Assembly (NCBI GenBank): GCA_035633115.1
Contig: DASQFN010000112.1
Span: 109,201-173,200 of the forward strand
DNA length: 64,000 bases
DNA from: Gemmatimonadaceae bacterium
Lineage (GTDB): Bacteria > Gemmatimonadota > Gemmatimonadetes > Gemmatimonadales > Gemmatimonadaceae
Direction of reading: 5' to 3'
Of this stretch, positions 31,340-40,187 are shown in pieces; position 1 is the stretch's first letter; every line of letters starts with the position of its first letter. The position numbers were made by a program, and so were the translations under genes. The notes below the pieces were generated by a model that worked only from the letters and a program-made list of their open reading frames with translations, was not told the DNA's origin and did no database searches.

Positions 31340-31807
31340 TCAGTGCTTGCGGCTCCCGACGAAGCGGTAGCGCATTGCTACCGAGTCAGGCTTGGAGGCC
31401 AGCGTCATGGCGCCTGTACCCGTCCCATCGTCGCCCTTCACTCGGACAACCCACGTATCGATCACCTTTCCACCCTTGACGGCAGGGTCCGAGTACGGCT
31501 TGCTGATACCAACCGCGCTGTCTGCGGCGATTGTGTACGCGTATTCGATCGTTTGGCTGGAGCCCTCGGAAGTGCCCTTGCAGGATCCGGCCCCGCAAAC
31601 CGTCGTCCACCTGCCCACCACCGAATCCGATTCCATGGGCATGGTCGTGCCTGTCCACGTGCCGACCATATCGGCCTCGGTCATCGCGGGAGCCATTGCC
31701 GGAGCCATTGCCGCGTCACCCATTGCGGTGTCTGCCAGCGGTGGCTCGGCTTTCGCACAAGCCACTGCAGCGGCAAAAACCGGAAGCAACATCCACGTTC
31801 GACGCAT
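31340..31807 (-). CDS. small lipoprotein
   Basis: A 155-residue protein with a lipobox (AAVACAK). An Ala/Met-rich linker (MGDAAMAPAMAPAMTEADM) leads to VGTWTGTTMPMESDSVVGRW and IDTWVVRVKGDDGTGTGAM. The WTG... pattern suggests a small lipocalin or stress-lipoprotein-like barrel, but no family is recognised. A repeated ACC/MAP codon pattern in the linker is low-complexity. It is a stand-alone gene with no obvious terminator. Confidence 0.7.
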   Translation of the reverse strand: MRRTWMLLPVFAAAVACAKAEPPLADTAMGDAAMAPAMAPAMTEADMVGTWTGTTMPMESDSVVGRWTTVCGAGSCKGTSEGSSQTIEYAYTIAADSAVGISKPYSDPAVKGGKVIDTWVVRVKGDDGTGTGAMTLASKPDSVAMRYRFVGSRKH

Positions 31808-32000
31808 GAGGTCCTCTCGCTTGGCGGTTGAAAATTGTGTGTGGGGATTTCACGACTTTGAGAATGGGGTCCGCCGCGCCAAAAATAAGCCGTGCCTGCC
31901 ACTGCTGCCAGTGTCACGTACCATCGAGCGGAGCGCGCACACCGATCGCGGTGCCGCCAGCGAGGAAGAGGAAAATGTCCGAGGCTTCCAGGATGACCTG

Positions 32001-32080
32001 CCGCAGCAACGCCGTTCTGCGCTGGGAATGGCGCCCGGGCAGCACGATGTTCGTGTGTGGCAGCAGGACAAGAGCGCGAA
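32001..32080 (+). repeat. 80-bp duplicate of the DUF5916 gene 3' part
   Basis: Bases 32001-32080 match 30603-30683 with only a single-base deletion. The original codes for RSNAVLRWEWRPGSTMFVVW in the barrel end. Here it is a fragment 50 bp upstream of tRNA-Arg(TCG), without a start or continuation. Confidence 0.85.
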
Positions 32081-32129
32081 AATCGAGATACCGCCATCCT
32101 CTCTTGGTGCGGTAAGTTTGAGAGGAGCT

Positions 32130-32203
32130 GCGCCCGTAGCTCAATTGGATAGAGCATCTGACTTCGGATCAGAAGGTTGGGGGTTCGAGCCCCTCCGGGC
32201 GCG
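32130..32203 (+). tRNA. tRNA-Arg(TCG)
   Basis: Full cloverleaf of 74 nt with acceptor GCGCCCG/CGGGCGC. The anticodon loop CTTCGGA gives TCG. It resembles the ACG tRNA at 18154 closely, differing at the anticodon and a few T-arm and variable-loop bases. An integrase fragment lies just downstream, as expected of an integration target. Confidence 0.95.
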
Positions 32204-32219
32204 TTAGGTAAGTCCTTTT

Positions 32220-32251
32220 CCCCGTGCTGCTTATGTGGTGCGGGGCTTTTT
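32220..32251 (+). terminator. terminator after tRNA-Arg(TCG)
   Basis: An 8-bp stem (CCCCGTGC with GTGCGGGG, two wobble pairs) has a 10-nt loop and is followed by five T. Confidence 0.75.
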
Positions 32252-32296
32252 CTTCGCTCGGAGCGGGGGCTGTTTGTAGGACTGTTTCCCCCGAAA

Positions 32297-32623
32297 TCAA
32301 CCACTTTTCGCCCGCTCCATGACCTTGCGTGGTTCGTTCATCACTCGGAGTAGCGTGTCGTCGTCAACCTGCTGATAGCAACGAATCAGCGTCGTCACAT
32401 CTGACCATCCGCCCGCCGCCGCAACATCAGCGGTTGGCAGGTGCTTTCTGGAGGTCGCCCACCCTCTCCGGTATGCGTGCCATAGCGAACCGTCGAGCTT
32501 GGGGAGTTCTGCTTTCTGCTCGGCTGCGCGGAGCCAGGCCGAGAACACATCGGTACGAACCGGCATTGTCGCGTCTGTATCGCTCGGGAATACGAGCGAA
32601 CCGAACGCACTACCAAGCCTCAC
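32297..32623 (-). pseudogene. tyrosine recombinase (phage-type integrase) C-terminal fragment
   Basis: About 108 residues. GSLWHAYRRGWATSRKHLP holds the His and Arg of the HxxR motif, ADVAAAGGWSDVTTLIRCYQ holds the Trp that replaces the second His and the catalytic Tyr. The N-terminal DNA-binding domains and the first active-site Arg are not present, and no start is convincing. The fragment sits 94 bp from tRNA-Arg(TCG) and points toward it, the usual position of an integrase at an element end. It breaks off near 32623 against an unrelated integrase remnant. Confidence 0.75.
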
Positions 32624-32640
32624 GCGGGATGACTTGATCT

Positions 32641-32812
32641 CGTCGCGCGCACTCGTTCGCGACTCACCTGCTGGAAGACGGGTACGACATTCGGACGCTG
32701 CAGGAACTGCTGGGGCACACGGACGTCGGTGCGACGATGATGTACACCCAAGTTCCTGAAGCGCGGGGGGTTGGGCGTCCGGAGTCCGGCGGATCGGTTG
32801 GGCGGTGAATAG
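32641..32812 (+). pseudogene. integron-type integrase C-terminal remnant, copy 1
   Basis: Plus-strand reading: [36 protein letters not shown] and then [16 protein letters not shown] with the LLGH and catalytic Tyr motif is the end of an IntI/XerC-like tyrosine recombinase. An extra G in the run near 32766 shifts the last codons relative to copy 2 at 62258. Upstream of 32641 the similarity stops at the junction with the opposite-strand integrase fragment. Confidence 0.7.
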
Positions 32813-32887
32813 CAGATATTGCGACGAATCTTGCCGCGTTGGCAGAGTCAGAGGTAAAATCCTGTGCAGGTGAATAGAGAGTTAGGC
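32813..32887 (+). other. attI-like sequence with integron core site
   Basis: The 75 bp after the integrase stop match 62366-62440 closely (CAGATATT-CGACGA-TCTTG, CCGCGTTGGCAGAGTCAG, ATCCTGTGCAGGTGAATA). Both end in the seven-base core GTTRGGC (GTTAGGC here at 32881-32887), the consensus crossover core of attI and attC sites. A new gene begins right after. Confidence 0.55.
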
Positions 32888-32928
32888 CGGCAACGCATAG
32901 TGAATGCAGTCCAGATTGGAGGTTGACA

Positions 32929-34530
32929 ATGAGGCGTCTGGCGGTTCTCGCACTGATCGTCTTCTTCACGGGTGGCGCGGCAACCTTTCCGGCCCAGAGT
33001 GACGGTGCTGCTGTACCCACGGCGGGTACAGATGCAAGCCGCTGTGCCGCGCTCGTGAACGTGATGCTGCCGGACCTGCCCGATACGCCGACGCGGATTG
33101 TGTCCGCCCGTCTCGTGGACGTGCCGGCGGCAGGCCTCGACGGGGGGCGAGGAGGCGCGCCGATTGCCACGCGCATCAAGCAGTACTGCCAAGTGAACGG
33201 CTACGTCGCGCCGCAGAACAAGTTCGAGTTGCGGCTCCCGATCCCGGCCGACTGGAATCAACGGTTCTTCTTTACTCCCTGCGCCGGATTCTGCGGCGGC
33301 GTCAACGGCGAGGCCTGCAATCCGAGTCTGGCGCGCGGGTACGCCGCGGTGACGCACAACGGCGGGCACGACGGGCGCCAGGGGTTCGACGGCGTGTGGG
33401 CAGCCGGCTCCCCCCGTCTTCAGGAGGATTTCGGCTGGCGCGGCGTGCACATCGTAACGATCGCGACCAAGGCCATCACGACGCAGTATTACGGGCGGCC
33501 GATCGTGCGGTCTTACATCTCCTCATGCTCCAAGGGCGGGCAGAGCGTTCTGAGACAGGCGCAGCAGTTTCCCGAGGATTACGACGGATATCTTCCAATC
33601 GCGCCCGTCTACGACTTCGTGGGGCGAGTGATGGCGGGCGCCTGGTTCGCGCAGGCGGTGAACGACGGCCGCGGCGGATCGGTGCTCGATCAGGCGGCGG
33701 CGGCAGCGGTGCACAAGTCGGTGCTCGCCCGCTGCGGGTCGCAGGCGGGCGTCGACGAGGGATTGGTCACCGATCCGATGACGTGCGACTGGAGGCCTGA
33801 GATGATGGCCTGCACGTCGGCCAATGCCGCTGGGTCCGATTGCCTGACGCCACAACAGGTCGCCGCCGTCACGCGCCTGATGAGCCCGGTCGTCAACTCG
33901 AAGGGCCAGGTCGTCTACGCGTATCCGTACATCGCCGGCACCGAAACCGAGTGGGGCGGATGGAACTATTCGCCGGCCGGTCCGGTCCTCAACAACCTCT
34001 TGAACGATCAGTTCATGAAGTTCATGGCGGACGCCACACCCCGCAAGAACGTCAACCCGCTCGGGTCAGACTTCGATCGCGTTCCCGCCACGCTCGCGCG
34101 CGCGCGGTCGATCTACGACGCGACGTCGACGGACTTGCGCGCGGTGAAAGCGCGCGGCGGCAAGATCCTGATGTGGCACGGCCTCGCCGACGGTAGCATC
34201 ATGGCGAGCTCGTCAGTCGGCTACTACGAAAGCGTGGTGAAGACGATGGGCGGCCGGCAATCGACGGATGACTTCTTCCGCCTGTTCCTGATCCCGGGCG
34301 TGCATCACTGCGGGGGCGGGCCAGGGCTCACCGACTTCGACGCGCTCACGCTGCTCGAAAACTGGGTCGAGAAAGGGCAGGCCCCGGACGTCCTGATCGC
34401 CCGCCGGCTGGCGAACGGCGCAGTGGAGCGCTCGCGCCCAGTCTATCCGTATCCGATTCGAGCCCGGTATTCGTCGGGCAATCCTAAGGACGCGTCGAGT
34501 TTTGTGCCGTTCGACCCGGCCCGGCCGTAG
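32929..34530 (+). CDS. tannase/feruloyl esterase family hydrolase, exported
   Basis: A 533-residue protein from ATG 32929 (TTGGAGG upstream) with a signal peptide. The nucleophile lies in ISSCSKGGQSVLRQAQQF, the Cys-Ser motif of the tannase family. Asp in MWHGLADGSIMASS and His in LIPGVHHCGGGPG complete the Ser-Asp-His triad; the second family Cys (HHCGG) is present to pair with the first. The lid domain lies between (DGYLPIAPVYDFVG to SDFDRVPATLARARS). It would release phenolic acids or gallate esters in the periplasm or outside. It starts 42 bp after an attI-like core, as a first cassette gene would, but no attC is found after it. Confidence 0.88.
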   Translation: MRRLAVLALIVFFTGGAATFPAQSDGAAVPTAGTDASRCAALVNVMLPDLPDTPTRIVSARLVDVPAAGLDGGRGGAPIATRIKQYCQVNGYVAPQNKFELRLPIPADWNQRFFFTPCAGFCGGVNGEACNPSLARGYAAVTHNGGHDGRQGFDGVWAAGSPRLQEDFGWRGVHIVTIATKAITTQYYGRPIVRSYISSCSKGGQSVLRQAQQFPEDYDGYLPIAPVYDFVGRVMAGAWFAQAVNDGRGGSVLDQAAAAAVHKSVLARCGSQAGVDEGLVTDPMTCDWRPEMMACTSANAAGSDCLTPQQVAAVTRLMSPVVNSKGQVVYAYPYIAGTETEWGGWNYSPAGPVLNNLLNDQFMKFMADATPRKNVNPLGSDFDRVPATLARARSIYDATSTDLRAVKARGGKILMWHGLADGSIMASSSVGYYESVVKTMGGRQSTDDFFRLFLIPGVHHCGGGPGLTDFDALTLLENWVEKGQAPDVLIARRLANGAVERSRPVYPYPIRARYSSGNPKDASSFVPFDPARP

Positions 34531-34712
34531 CGCGACCCAATCGTTGCTGCTAGGAAACTTTGTCCTAGGCAAATCCTTCTTCGTCGTACCGAATAGCTCC
34601 CCCCACGATCCCGGCAATAGGCTACAACACCCTAGCTTCGGCACTTGTTCGGTATACGCCTTGAGGCTTGCCGACTGGTTGACTTAGTTCACGACTTAGT
34701 TCATGTTAAGGA

Positions 34713-34943
34713 ATGTCCTCTGTCAACGTTCACCAGGCAAAAACCCACCTCTCCCAACTGCTGCGCCGCGTTGCGGCCGGCGAGGAGATCATAATCTCCA
34801 ATGCCGGCCAGCCAGTCGCGCGCTTAGTGCCCATTGGCGGCGCGAAGAAGCGACGGCTGGGTACCGACCAGGGCGCGTTCAACGTTCCGGACGATTTCGA
34901 TGATCCCCTCGCGCCCGAGGTGTTGGACGCCTTCGAACGGTGA
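34713..34943 (+). CDS. antitoxin of the Phd/YefM family
   Basis: A 76-residue protein with the Phd/YefM N-terminus (SVNVHQAKTHLSQLLRRVAA, GEEIIISNAGQPVARLVP) that forms the DNA-binding dimer and a disordered acidic C-terminus (DDFDDPLAPEVLDAF) that would fold onto the toxin. It overlaps the PIN toxin gene by 4 bp (GTGA). The antitoxin neutralises the toxin and represses the operon. The preceding 180 bp hold no clear gene. Confidence 0.9.
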   Translation: MSSVNVHQAKTHLSQLLRRVAAGEEIIISNAGQPVARLVPIGGAKKRRLGTDQGAFNVPDDFDDPLAPEVLDAFER

Positions 34944-35329
34944 GGCTCCTGCTCGACACCCACGTCTGGCTGTGGATGATCGCCGAGCCGGAACGGTTTG
35001 ACGTAGACACGGCGGCGGTGCTGGAAAATTCCGCGAATGAGCTCCTGCTCTCAGCGGCCAGCTCGTGGGAGATTGCGATCAAGCACTCACTTGGCAAACT
35101 GACACTTCCAGCGCCGGCAGCGAAGTACGTTCCGCAGCAGATCGCAAAAACCGGCGTGACACCGCTCCTTATCGAACACAGCCATGCGCTCCGCGTCGCC
35201 GAGCTGCCCTCGCACCATCGGGATCCCTTCGACCGGCTGCTCGTTGCGCAGGCCGAACTCGAAGGAGTCACGCTGATGACCGCCGACCGACAGTTCGAGC
35301 CCTACGGCATTCCTATCGAGTGGGTGTAG
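34940..35329 (+). CDS. vapC: PIN-domain ribonuclease toxin (VapC type)
   Basis: A 129-residue toxin with the PIN acidic residues in MRLLLDTHVWLWMI (Asp6), the Glu in SSWEIAIKHSLGKL, the Asp in HHRDPFDRLLVAQAE and the last Asp in TLMTADRQFE. Metal-dependent cleavage of tRNA or rRNA is the family activity. It starts with GTG overlapping the antitoxin stop. Together they form a type II module next to integrase remnants, consistent with maintenance of a mobile region. Confidence 0.92.
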   Translation: MRLLLDTHVWLWMIAEPERFDVDTAAVLENSANELLLSAASSWEIAIKHSLGKLTLPAPAAKYVPQQIAKTGVTPLLIEHSHALRVAELPSHHRDPFDRLLVAQAELEGVTLMTADRQFEPYGIPIEWV

Positions 35330-35499
35330 GATCCTCCCCCGACTCTTTTTGCTTTCCCCAAGTCTCTAACCAATCATAGATTGGATCTGAACGAGCGGAC
35401 GTAGCCCGACTCGCTGTAGCCTCTGACTGACCTGAAGAGTCTGGGGTATCATCCTCACTGAACGCTTGTTGCACCCGAACAGCGGAAGAGCGCCGACGC

Positions 35500-37314
35500 A
35501 TGGCCATGCACACCGACGTCACAAATCCTCACTACTACCATAAAGTCGTAGACTGCCAATATGCCTGTCCGGCACACACGAATGTGCCCGAATACCTGCG
35601 GCTTATCGCGCAAGGCCGGTACACCGAGTCGTACCTCCTCAATCGCGAGTCCAACGTGTTTCCCGGTATCCTGGGGCGAACCTGCGACCGGCCGTGCGAG
35701 CCGGCCTGCCGGCGCATGCGCGTCGATGGGAAACCGGTCGCGATCTGCCGCCTCAAGCGCGTTGCCGCGGATTTGCGCGATGACGTCACGGAATATCTGC
35801 CTAAAGCCCCGCTCATCCGGAACGGGAAGCGCGTTGCCCTCATCGGTGCCGGCCCGGCTTCGCTGACGGTCGCCAACGATCTCCTCCCCATCGGGTACGA
35901 GGTCGTGATCTACGAAAAGACCGCGCGCGCCGGTGGCCTGATGCGCTTCAACATTCCCGCGTTTCGGTTGCCCGAGAGCGTGTTGAACGAGGAAACGCAG
36001 TGCATCATCGACATGGGCGCCGAGGTTCGGTACGACACGACGGTCGAGAGCATGAAGGCGCTGCTCGATGAAGATTACGATGCCGTATTCGTCGGAAGCG
36101 GTGCGCCGAAGGGGAAGGAGCTGGACATCCCCGGTCGCTGGGATCCTGGCGCGCGCGAAAAAATTCACATCGGCATCGAGTGGCTTGGATCGGTGCACTT
36201 CGGCCACATCGACAAGATCGGCGAAAAAGTGCTGATCATCGGCGTCGGCAACACGGCCATGGACTGCTGTCGCACGTCACGCCGGCTCGGCGGCGTTGAC
36301 ACGAAGGTCATCGCGCGCCGCTCACGCCCGTATTTCAAGGCGTCGCCGTGGGAGCTGGAAGACGCGGAAGAAGAAGGCATCGACATCGTCGAGAATCACG
36401 CGCCGAAGCGGTTCGTAGTGGAGAACGGAAAGCTCGTCGGCATGGAATTCGAGCGCCTCGAGTGGACGGGGGGGGAGACAAACGGCCGGCAGACCAGCAA
36501 GGTCGTCGATACGGTCATCCTCCCTTGCGACGAAGTGATTCTCGCCATCGGACAGGACAACGCGTTTCCCTGGATCGAGCGCGACATCGGCATTGCGTTC
36601 GACCAGTGGAACATGCCGGTGGTCGACAAGACGACAATGGAGTCTTCTCTTCCCGGCGCCTTCTTTGGCGGCGATTCGGCCTGGGGGCCATCGAACATCA
36701 TCTGGGCAGTAGAGCATGGACATCAGGCGGCCATCTCCATTCACCATCATTGTCAGGGTGTGCCGGTAACGGAGCGTCCGCCTCAGGGAATGCATCTCGC
36801 CAGCACGAAGATGGGAATGCATTCGTGGGCGTACAGCAACGATTTCAATCTTTCGCCGCGCGCGAAGATGAATCACGCCGAGCTCGTAGAGCGATTCTCG
36901 AAGATCAGCGTGGAGGTGGAGCTCGGATTCACGCCGGAGCAGACGGCCACCGAAGTCGAGCGGTGTCTCAACTGTGATGTGGAAACGCACTTCAGCGCTT
37001 CGCTCTGCATCGAATGCGACGCGTGCGTCGATGTGTGTCCGGTCAACTGTCTGACCATCGCGCCGCCTCCGGAGTCGGAAGCGGAGCTTCGCACACGACT
37101 GTCGGCACCCGCGGAGAATCTCACACAGGACCTGTACGTCTCAGAGGCGTTGCCGCAAACAAAGCGAGTGATGGTGAAGGACGAAGACATCTGCCTGCAC
37201 TGCGGATTGTGCGCCGAGCGATGTCCAACGGCGGCCTGGGACATGGCGAAGTTCGCCCTCGTGCTGCCGTATGCTTTTAGTGAGTCAGGTACAGTCGTCC
37301 CGGTGACCGTATGA
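35500..37314 (+). CDS. FAD/NAD(P) oxidoreductase with N- and C-terminal iron-sulfur domains (GltD-like)
   Basis: A 604-residue protein. The N-terminal cysteine domain (CQYACPAHTNVPEYLRLIAQ, GRTCDRPCEPACRR) is that of glutamate-synthase small subunit. The FAD site is ALIGAGPASLTVANDL and the NAD(P) site is IIGVGNTAMDCCRTSRRLGG. At about 500-590 lies a 2[4Fe-4S] ferredoxin domain with CIECDACVDVCPVNC and CLHCGLCAERCPTAAW. It overlaps the next gene by 4 bp. Since the next two genes are a 2-oxoacid:ferredoxin oxidoreductase, this subunit probably moves electrons between ferredoxin-type clusters and NAD(P)H. Confidence 0.9.
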   Translation: MAMHTDVTNPHYYHKVVDCQYACPAHTNVPEYLRLIAQGRYTESYLLNRESNVFPGILGRTCDRPCEPACRRMRVDGKPVAICRLKRVAADLRDDVTEYLPKAPLIRNGKRVALIGAGPASLTVANDLLPIGYEVVIYEKTARAGGLMRFNIPAFRLPESVLNEETQCIIDMGAEVRYDTTVESMKALLDEDYDAVFVGSGAPKGKELDIPGRWDPGAREKIHIGIEWLGSVHFGHIDKIGEKVLIIGVGNTAMDCCRTSRRLGGVDTKVIARRSRPYFKASPWELEDAEEEGIDIVENHAPKRFVVENGKLVGMEFERLEWTGGETNGRQTSKVVDTVILPCDEVILAIGQDNAFPWIERDIGIAFDQWNMPVVDKTTMESSLPGAFFGGDSAWGPSNIIWAVEHGHQAAISIHHHCQGVPVTERPPQGMHLASTKMGMHSWAYSNDFNLSPRAKMNHAELVERFSKISVEVELGFTPEQTATEVERCLNCDVETHFSASLCIECDACVDVCPVNCLTIAPPPESEAELRTRLSAPAENLTQDLYVSEALPQTKRVMVKDEDICLHCGLCAERCPTAAWDMAKFALVLPYAFSESGTVVPVTV

Positions 37315-39110
37315 GCGGTATCAACGACTTTGCGTTCAAGATGGCCACTGTGAATGGCACGGGCTCGGCCAGCGCCAACAGCCTGCTCATGCAGGCGATT
37401 TTCCGCATGGGCATTCCGGTGACGGGCAAGAACATCTTTCCGTCGAACATCCAGGGACTGCCCACCTTCTACGAGATTCGTGTCAGCAAGGACGGCTATA
37501 TCGCGCGCCCGGCTGAAGTTGACCTCGTTGTCGCGCTCAACCCGAGCACTTATGCGAAGGATGTAGCGACGGTGCGCCCGGGCGGCTACCTGTTGTACGA
37601 CTCGTCGTGGCCGCTCGAGCCCGAGCTGGTGCGCGAGGGCATCACGATTCTCGGCATCCCCTTCGGCCGCATGTGCGTGGAGAACTTCAAGGGAGATCGC
37701 GACCGCACGCTGCTCCGCAACATCGTGTACGCGGGCGCGCTCGCGGCGCTGCTGGAAATCGACATGGAAATCGTCGGCCAGATGCTGATCGAAAAGTTCT
37801 CGAAGAAGAAGAAGCTGCTCGACGCGAACAACATCGCCATCAGGCTCGGCTACGATTACGCGAAGGCAAACTACGACTGTCCGCTACCGTTTCATCTCGA
37901 AAAGATGAACGCCAACGGCGATTCGATAATCATCGATGGCAACACCGCGGCCGGACTCGGCGCGGTATATGCCGGCGCGACGGTGGGCGCGTGGTATCCC
38001 ATCACGCCATCGACTTCCTTGATGGAGGCGTTCAAGAATTTCTGCGAGAAGTTTCGCACGGATCCCGAGACAGGTCTGGCCCGCTACTGCATCATCCAGG
38101 CGGAAGACGAGCTGTCCGCGGCAGGCATCGCCATCGGCGCCGGGTGGGCCGGTGCACGCGCGTTCACGAACACAGCCGGCCCCGGGATATCTCTCATGCA
38201 GGAGTTCATCGGGCTCGCGTACTACACCGAGATACCCGCTGTCTTCTACGATATTCAGCGCACGGGCCCGTCCACCGGAATGCCGACGCGCACCCAGCAG
38301 GGCGATCTGATGTCGCTTGCGTACGCGTCACATGGTGACACCAAGCACATCGTGCTCTTTCCCTGCAATCCGGAAGAGTGCTTCTATATGAGTGTCACCG
38401 CGTTCGATCTTGCCGAGCGTTTTCAGACGCCGGTGTTCGTGGCGAGCGACCTCGACATCGGCATGAACGACTGGATGTGCAAGCGGCTCACGTGGGACGA
38501 TAGCTATCGCCCGGATCGCGGCAAGGTTCTTGGTGCGGACGAGCTTGCCAACGTGAAGAAGTTCTCGCGGTACCTGTGCGAGGATGAGGACGGGATCGCT
38601 GCGCGCACACTTCCCGGCGTGCACCCCAACGGTGCGTACTTCGTGCGCGGCTCGGGTCACGACAAGCACGGCGCATACACGGAAGACTCGGACGCGTATC
38701 AGGAAGTGCTCGACCGCCTGGCGATCAAGTTTGCCGCGGCAGCCAAAGCGGTCCCGGAGCCAGAGGTCCGCCTTCAGCAGGACGCGAGCGTTGGCATTGT
38801 CTCACTCGGGGGTTGCCACGCCGCGGTGCTCGAAGCGATCGACCGTCTGCGGGGTCAGGGAATTGTTGCGGACTACATGCGCGTCAGGGCGTTTCCGTTC
38901 AACGAATCGGTCAAGGCTTTTCTCGATTCTCACCCCACAGTGTTCGTAGTAGAGCAGAACCGCGACGCGCAGCTCCGTTCGTTGCTGGCCATCGAGACCG
39001 GCGCCGCGCGCGATGCGATGGTGCCCGTGCTCGATTACGGCGGCATGCCGCTCACGGCGAATGTTGTCGTCACGGCCGTGACGAACCACATGGCACAGGT
39101 GGCCGCGTGA
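37311..39110 (+). CDS. 2-oxoacid:acceptor oxidoreductase, fused gamma-alpha subunit
   Basis: A 599-residue fusion. The gamma part (residues 1-190) reads GTGSASANSLLMQAIFRMGI, SRGVTGKN-like IPVTGKNIFPSNIQGLPTFY and VDLVVALNPSTYAKD. The alpha part has GNTAAGLGAVYAGATVGAWY, PITPSTSLMEAFKNFCEKF, AGARAFTNTAGPGISLMQEF and TRTQQGDLMSLAYASHGDT. The fusion order gamma-alpha is that of KorA-type 2-oxoglutarate and 2-oxoisovalerate enzymes. With the beta subunit it converts a 2-oxoacid and CoA to acyl-CoA, CO2 and reduced ferredoxin. The exact substrate cannot be told. Confidence 0.92.
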   Translation: MSGINDFAFKMATVNGTGSASANSLLMQAIFRMGIPVTGKNIFPSNIQGLPTFYEIRVSKDGYIARPAEVDLVVALNPSTYAKDVATVRPGGYLLYDSSWPLEPELVREGITILGIPFGRMCVENFKGDRDRTLLRNIVYAGALAALLEIDMEIVGQMLIEKFSKKKKLLDANNIAIRLGYDYAKANYDCPLPFHLEKMNANGDSIIIDGNTAAGLGAVYAGATVGAWYPITPSTSLMEAFKNFCEKFRTDPETGLARYCIIQAEDELSAAGIAIGAGWAGARAFTNTAGPGISLMQEFIGLAYYTEIPAVFYDIQRTGPSTGMPTRTQQGDLMSLAYASHGDTKHIVLFPCNPEECFYMSVTAFDLAERFQTPVFVASDLDIGMNDWMCKRLTWDDSYRPDRGKVLGADELANVKKFSRYLCEDEDGIAARTLPGVHPNGAYFVRGSGHDKHGAYTEDSDAYQEVLDRLAIKFAAAAKAVPEPEVRLQQDASVGIVSLGGCHAAVLEAIDRLRGQGIVADYMRVRAFPFNESVKAFLDSHPTVFVVEQNRDAQLRSLLAIETGAARDAMVPVLDYGGMPLTANVVVTAVTNHMAQVAA

Positions 39111-40162
39111 CCTCGATTACGAAACCGCCGGTTCGCCATCCGGGGCTGCGCAAGAACACGCTCGGCTTCACGGTGCGCGACTACGAGGGTGCGATGTCGA
39201 CGCTGTGCGCTGGATGTGGGCACGACTCCGTGACGGCCGCGCTCGTGCAGGCGTGCTGGGAGCTGGCCCTTCCACCGCATCGCGCCGCGAAGATGAGCGG
39301 CATCGGCTGCTCGTCCAAGACCACCGCGTATTTCATGAGACAGTCGCACGGCTTCAACAGCGTGCACGGGCGCATGCCGTCGGTCACATCCGGCGCGAAC
39401 GCCGCAAATCGGGACCTCATCTACATCGGCATTTCTGGTGACGGTGATTCGCTGTCCATCGGGCTGGGACAATTGTCACACGCCATTCGACGCAACGTGC
39501 GCATGCTGTACCTCATCGACAACAATGGCGTCTACGGACTCACCAAGGGCCAGTTCTCGGCATCAGCCGACATTGGCTCTACCTCGAAGAAGGGCGAAGC
39601 CAACCTGCAGCCGCCCATCGACCCGGTGCTGCTCGCGCTGACACTTGGTGCCACGTTCGTGGCGCGCAGCTTTTCGGGCGACAAGTCGCAGCTGGTGCCG
39701 ATTCTCAAGGCGGGGCTCACGCACAACGGGCTGGCGCTCGTCGACATCATCTCGCCCTGCGTGACCTTCAACGACCACGAAGGATCCACGAAGAGCTATA
39801 AGTTCACGCGCGAGCACGAAGTCGAGGTGGTGGAAGCTGATTTCGTTCCGCTTCGGCGCGAGGTCGTGGCGCCGGAAACCGACGAGGCGGTGTCTGTGGT
39901 GACGATGCACGACGGCAGCACTGTGCGGTTTCGGAAACTCCCCCAGGGCTACGATCCGACCGATCGCGAGGCAGCGTACACGCACGTGCGCGCGTGCCAG
40001 CAGCGCGGCGAAGTGGCGACGGGCCTGCTCTTCCTCGACGAGAACGGCCAGGACATGCACGCGGTGTCGAAGACCGTGGAAACGCCGCTAGTCGACGTGC
40101 CCTTCGAGCAGCTCTGCCCGGGGAACGATGCGCTGCAGAAGCTGATGGAGAAATTCCGTTAG
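39107..40162 (+). CDS. 2-oxoacid:acceptor oxidoreductase, beta subunit
   Basis: A 351-residue thiamine-diphosphate subunit starting at GTG 39107, which overlaps the alpha stop by 4 bp. MSTLCAGCGHDSVTAALVQA supplies cluster cysteines, SGIGCSSKTTAYFM lies next, and GDGDSLSIGLGQLSHAIRRN with LIDNNGVYGLTKGQ forms the thiamine-diphosphate/Mg2+ site. FSASADIGSTSKKGEANLQP is typical of the family. It completes the operon: flavin oxidoreductase, gamma-alpha, beta. The translational overlaps suggest a stoichiometric complex. Confidence 0.93.
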   Translation: MTSITKPPVRHPGLRKNTLGFTVRDYEGAMSTLCAGCGHDSVTAALVQACWELALPPHRAAKMSGIGCSSKTTAYFMRQSHGFNSVHGRMPSVTSGANAANRDLIYIGISGDGDSLSIGLGQLSHAIRRNVRMLYLIDNNGVYGLTKGQFSASADIGSTSKKGEANLQPPIDPVLLALTLGATFVARSFSGDKSQLVPILKAGLTHNGLALVDIISPCVTFNDHEGSTKSYKFTREHEVEVVEADFVPLRREVVAPETDEAVSVVTMHDGSTVRFRKLPQGYDPTDREAAYTHVRACQQRGEVATGLLFLDENGQDMHAVSKTVETPLVDVPFEQLCPGNDALQKLMEKFR

Positions 40163-40187
40163 GCCTTTCGAGCGAGTCGGTCCAACT

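Noticed and set aside
34531..34712. attC site after the tannase gene
   Set aside because: No GTTRRRY/RYYYAAC pair with palindromic arms was found; weak ACCGAA/TTCGGT symmetry is not enough.
38813..39106. N-terminal extension of the beta subunit frame
   Set aside because: It reads the end of the alpha subunit gene out of frame; GTG 39107 with 4-bp overlap fits the family start.
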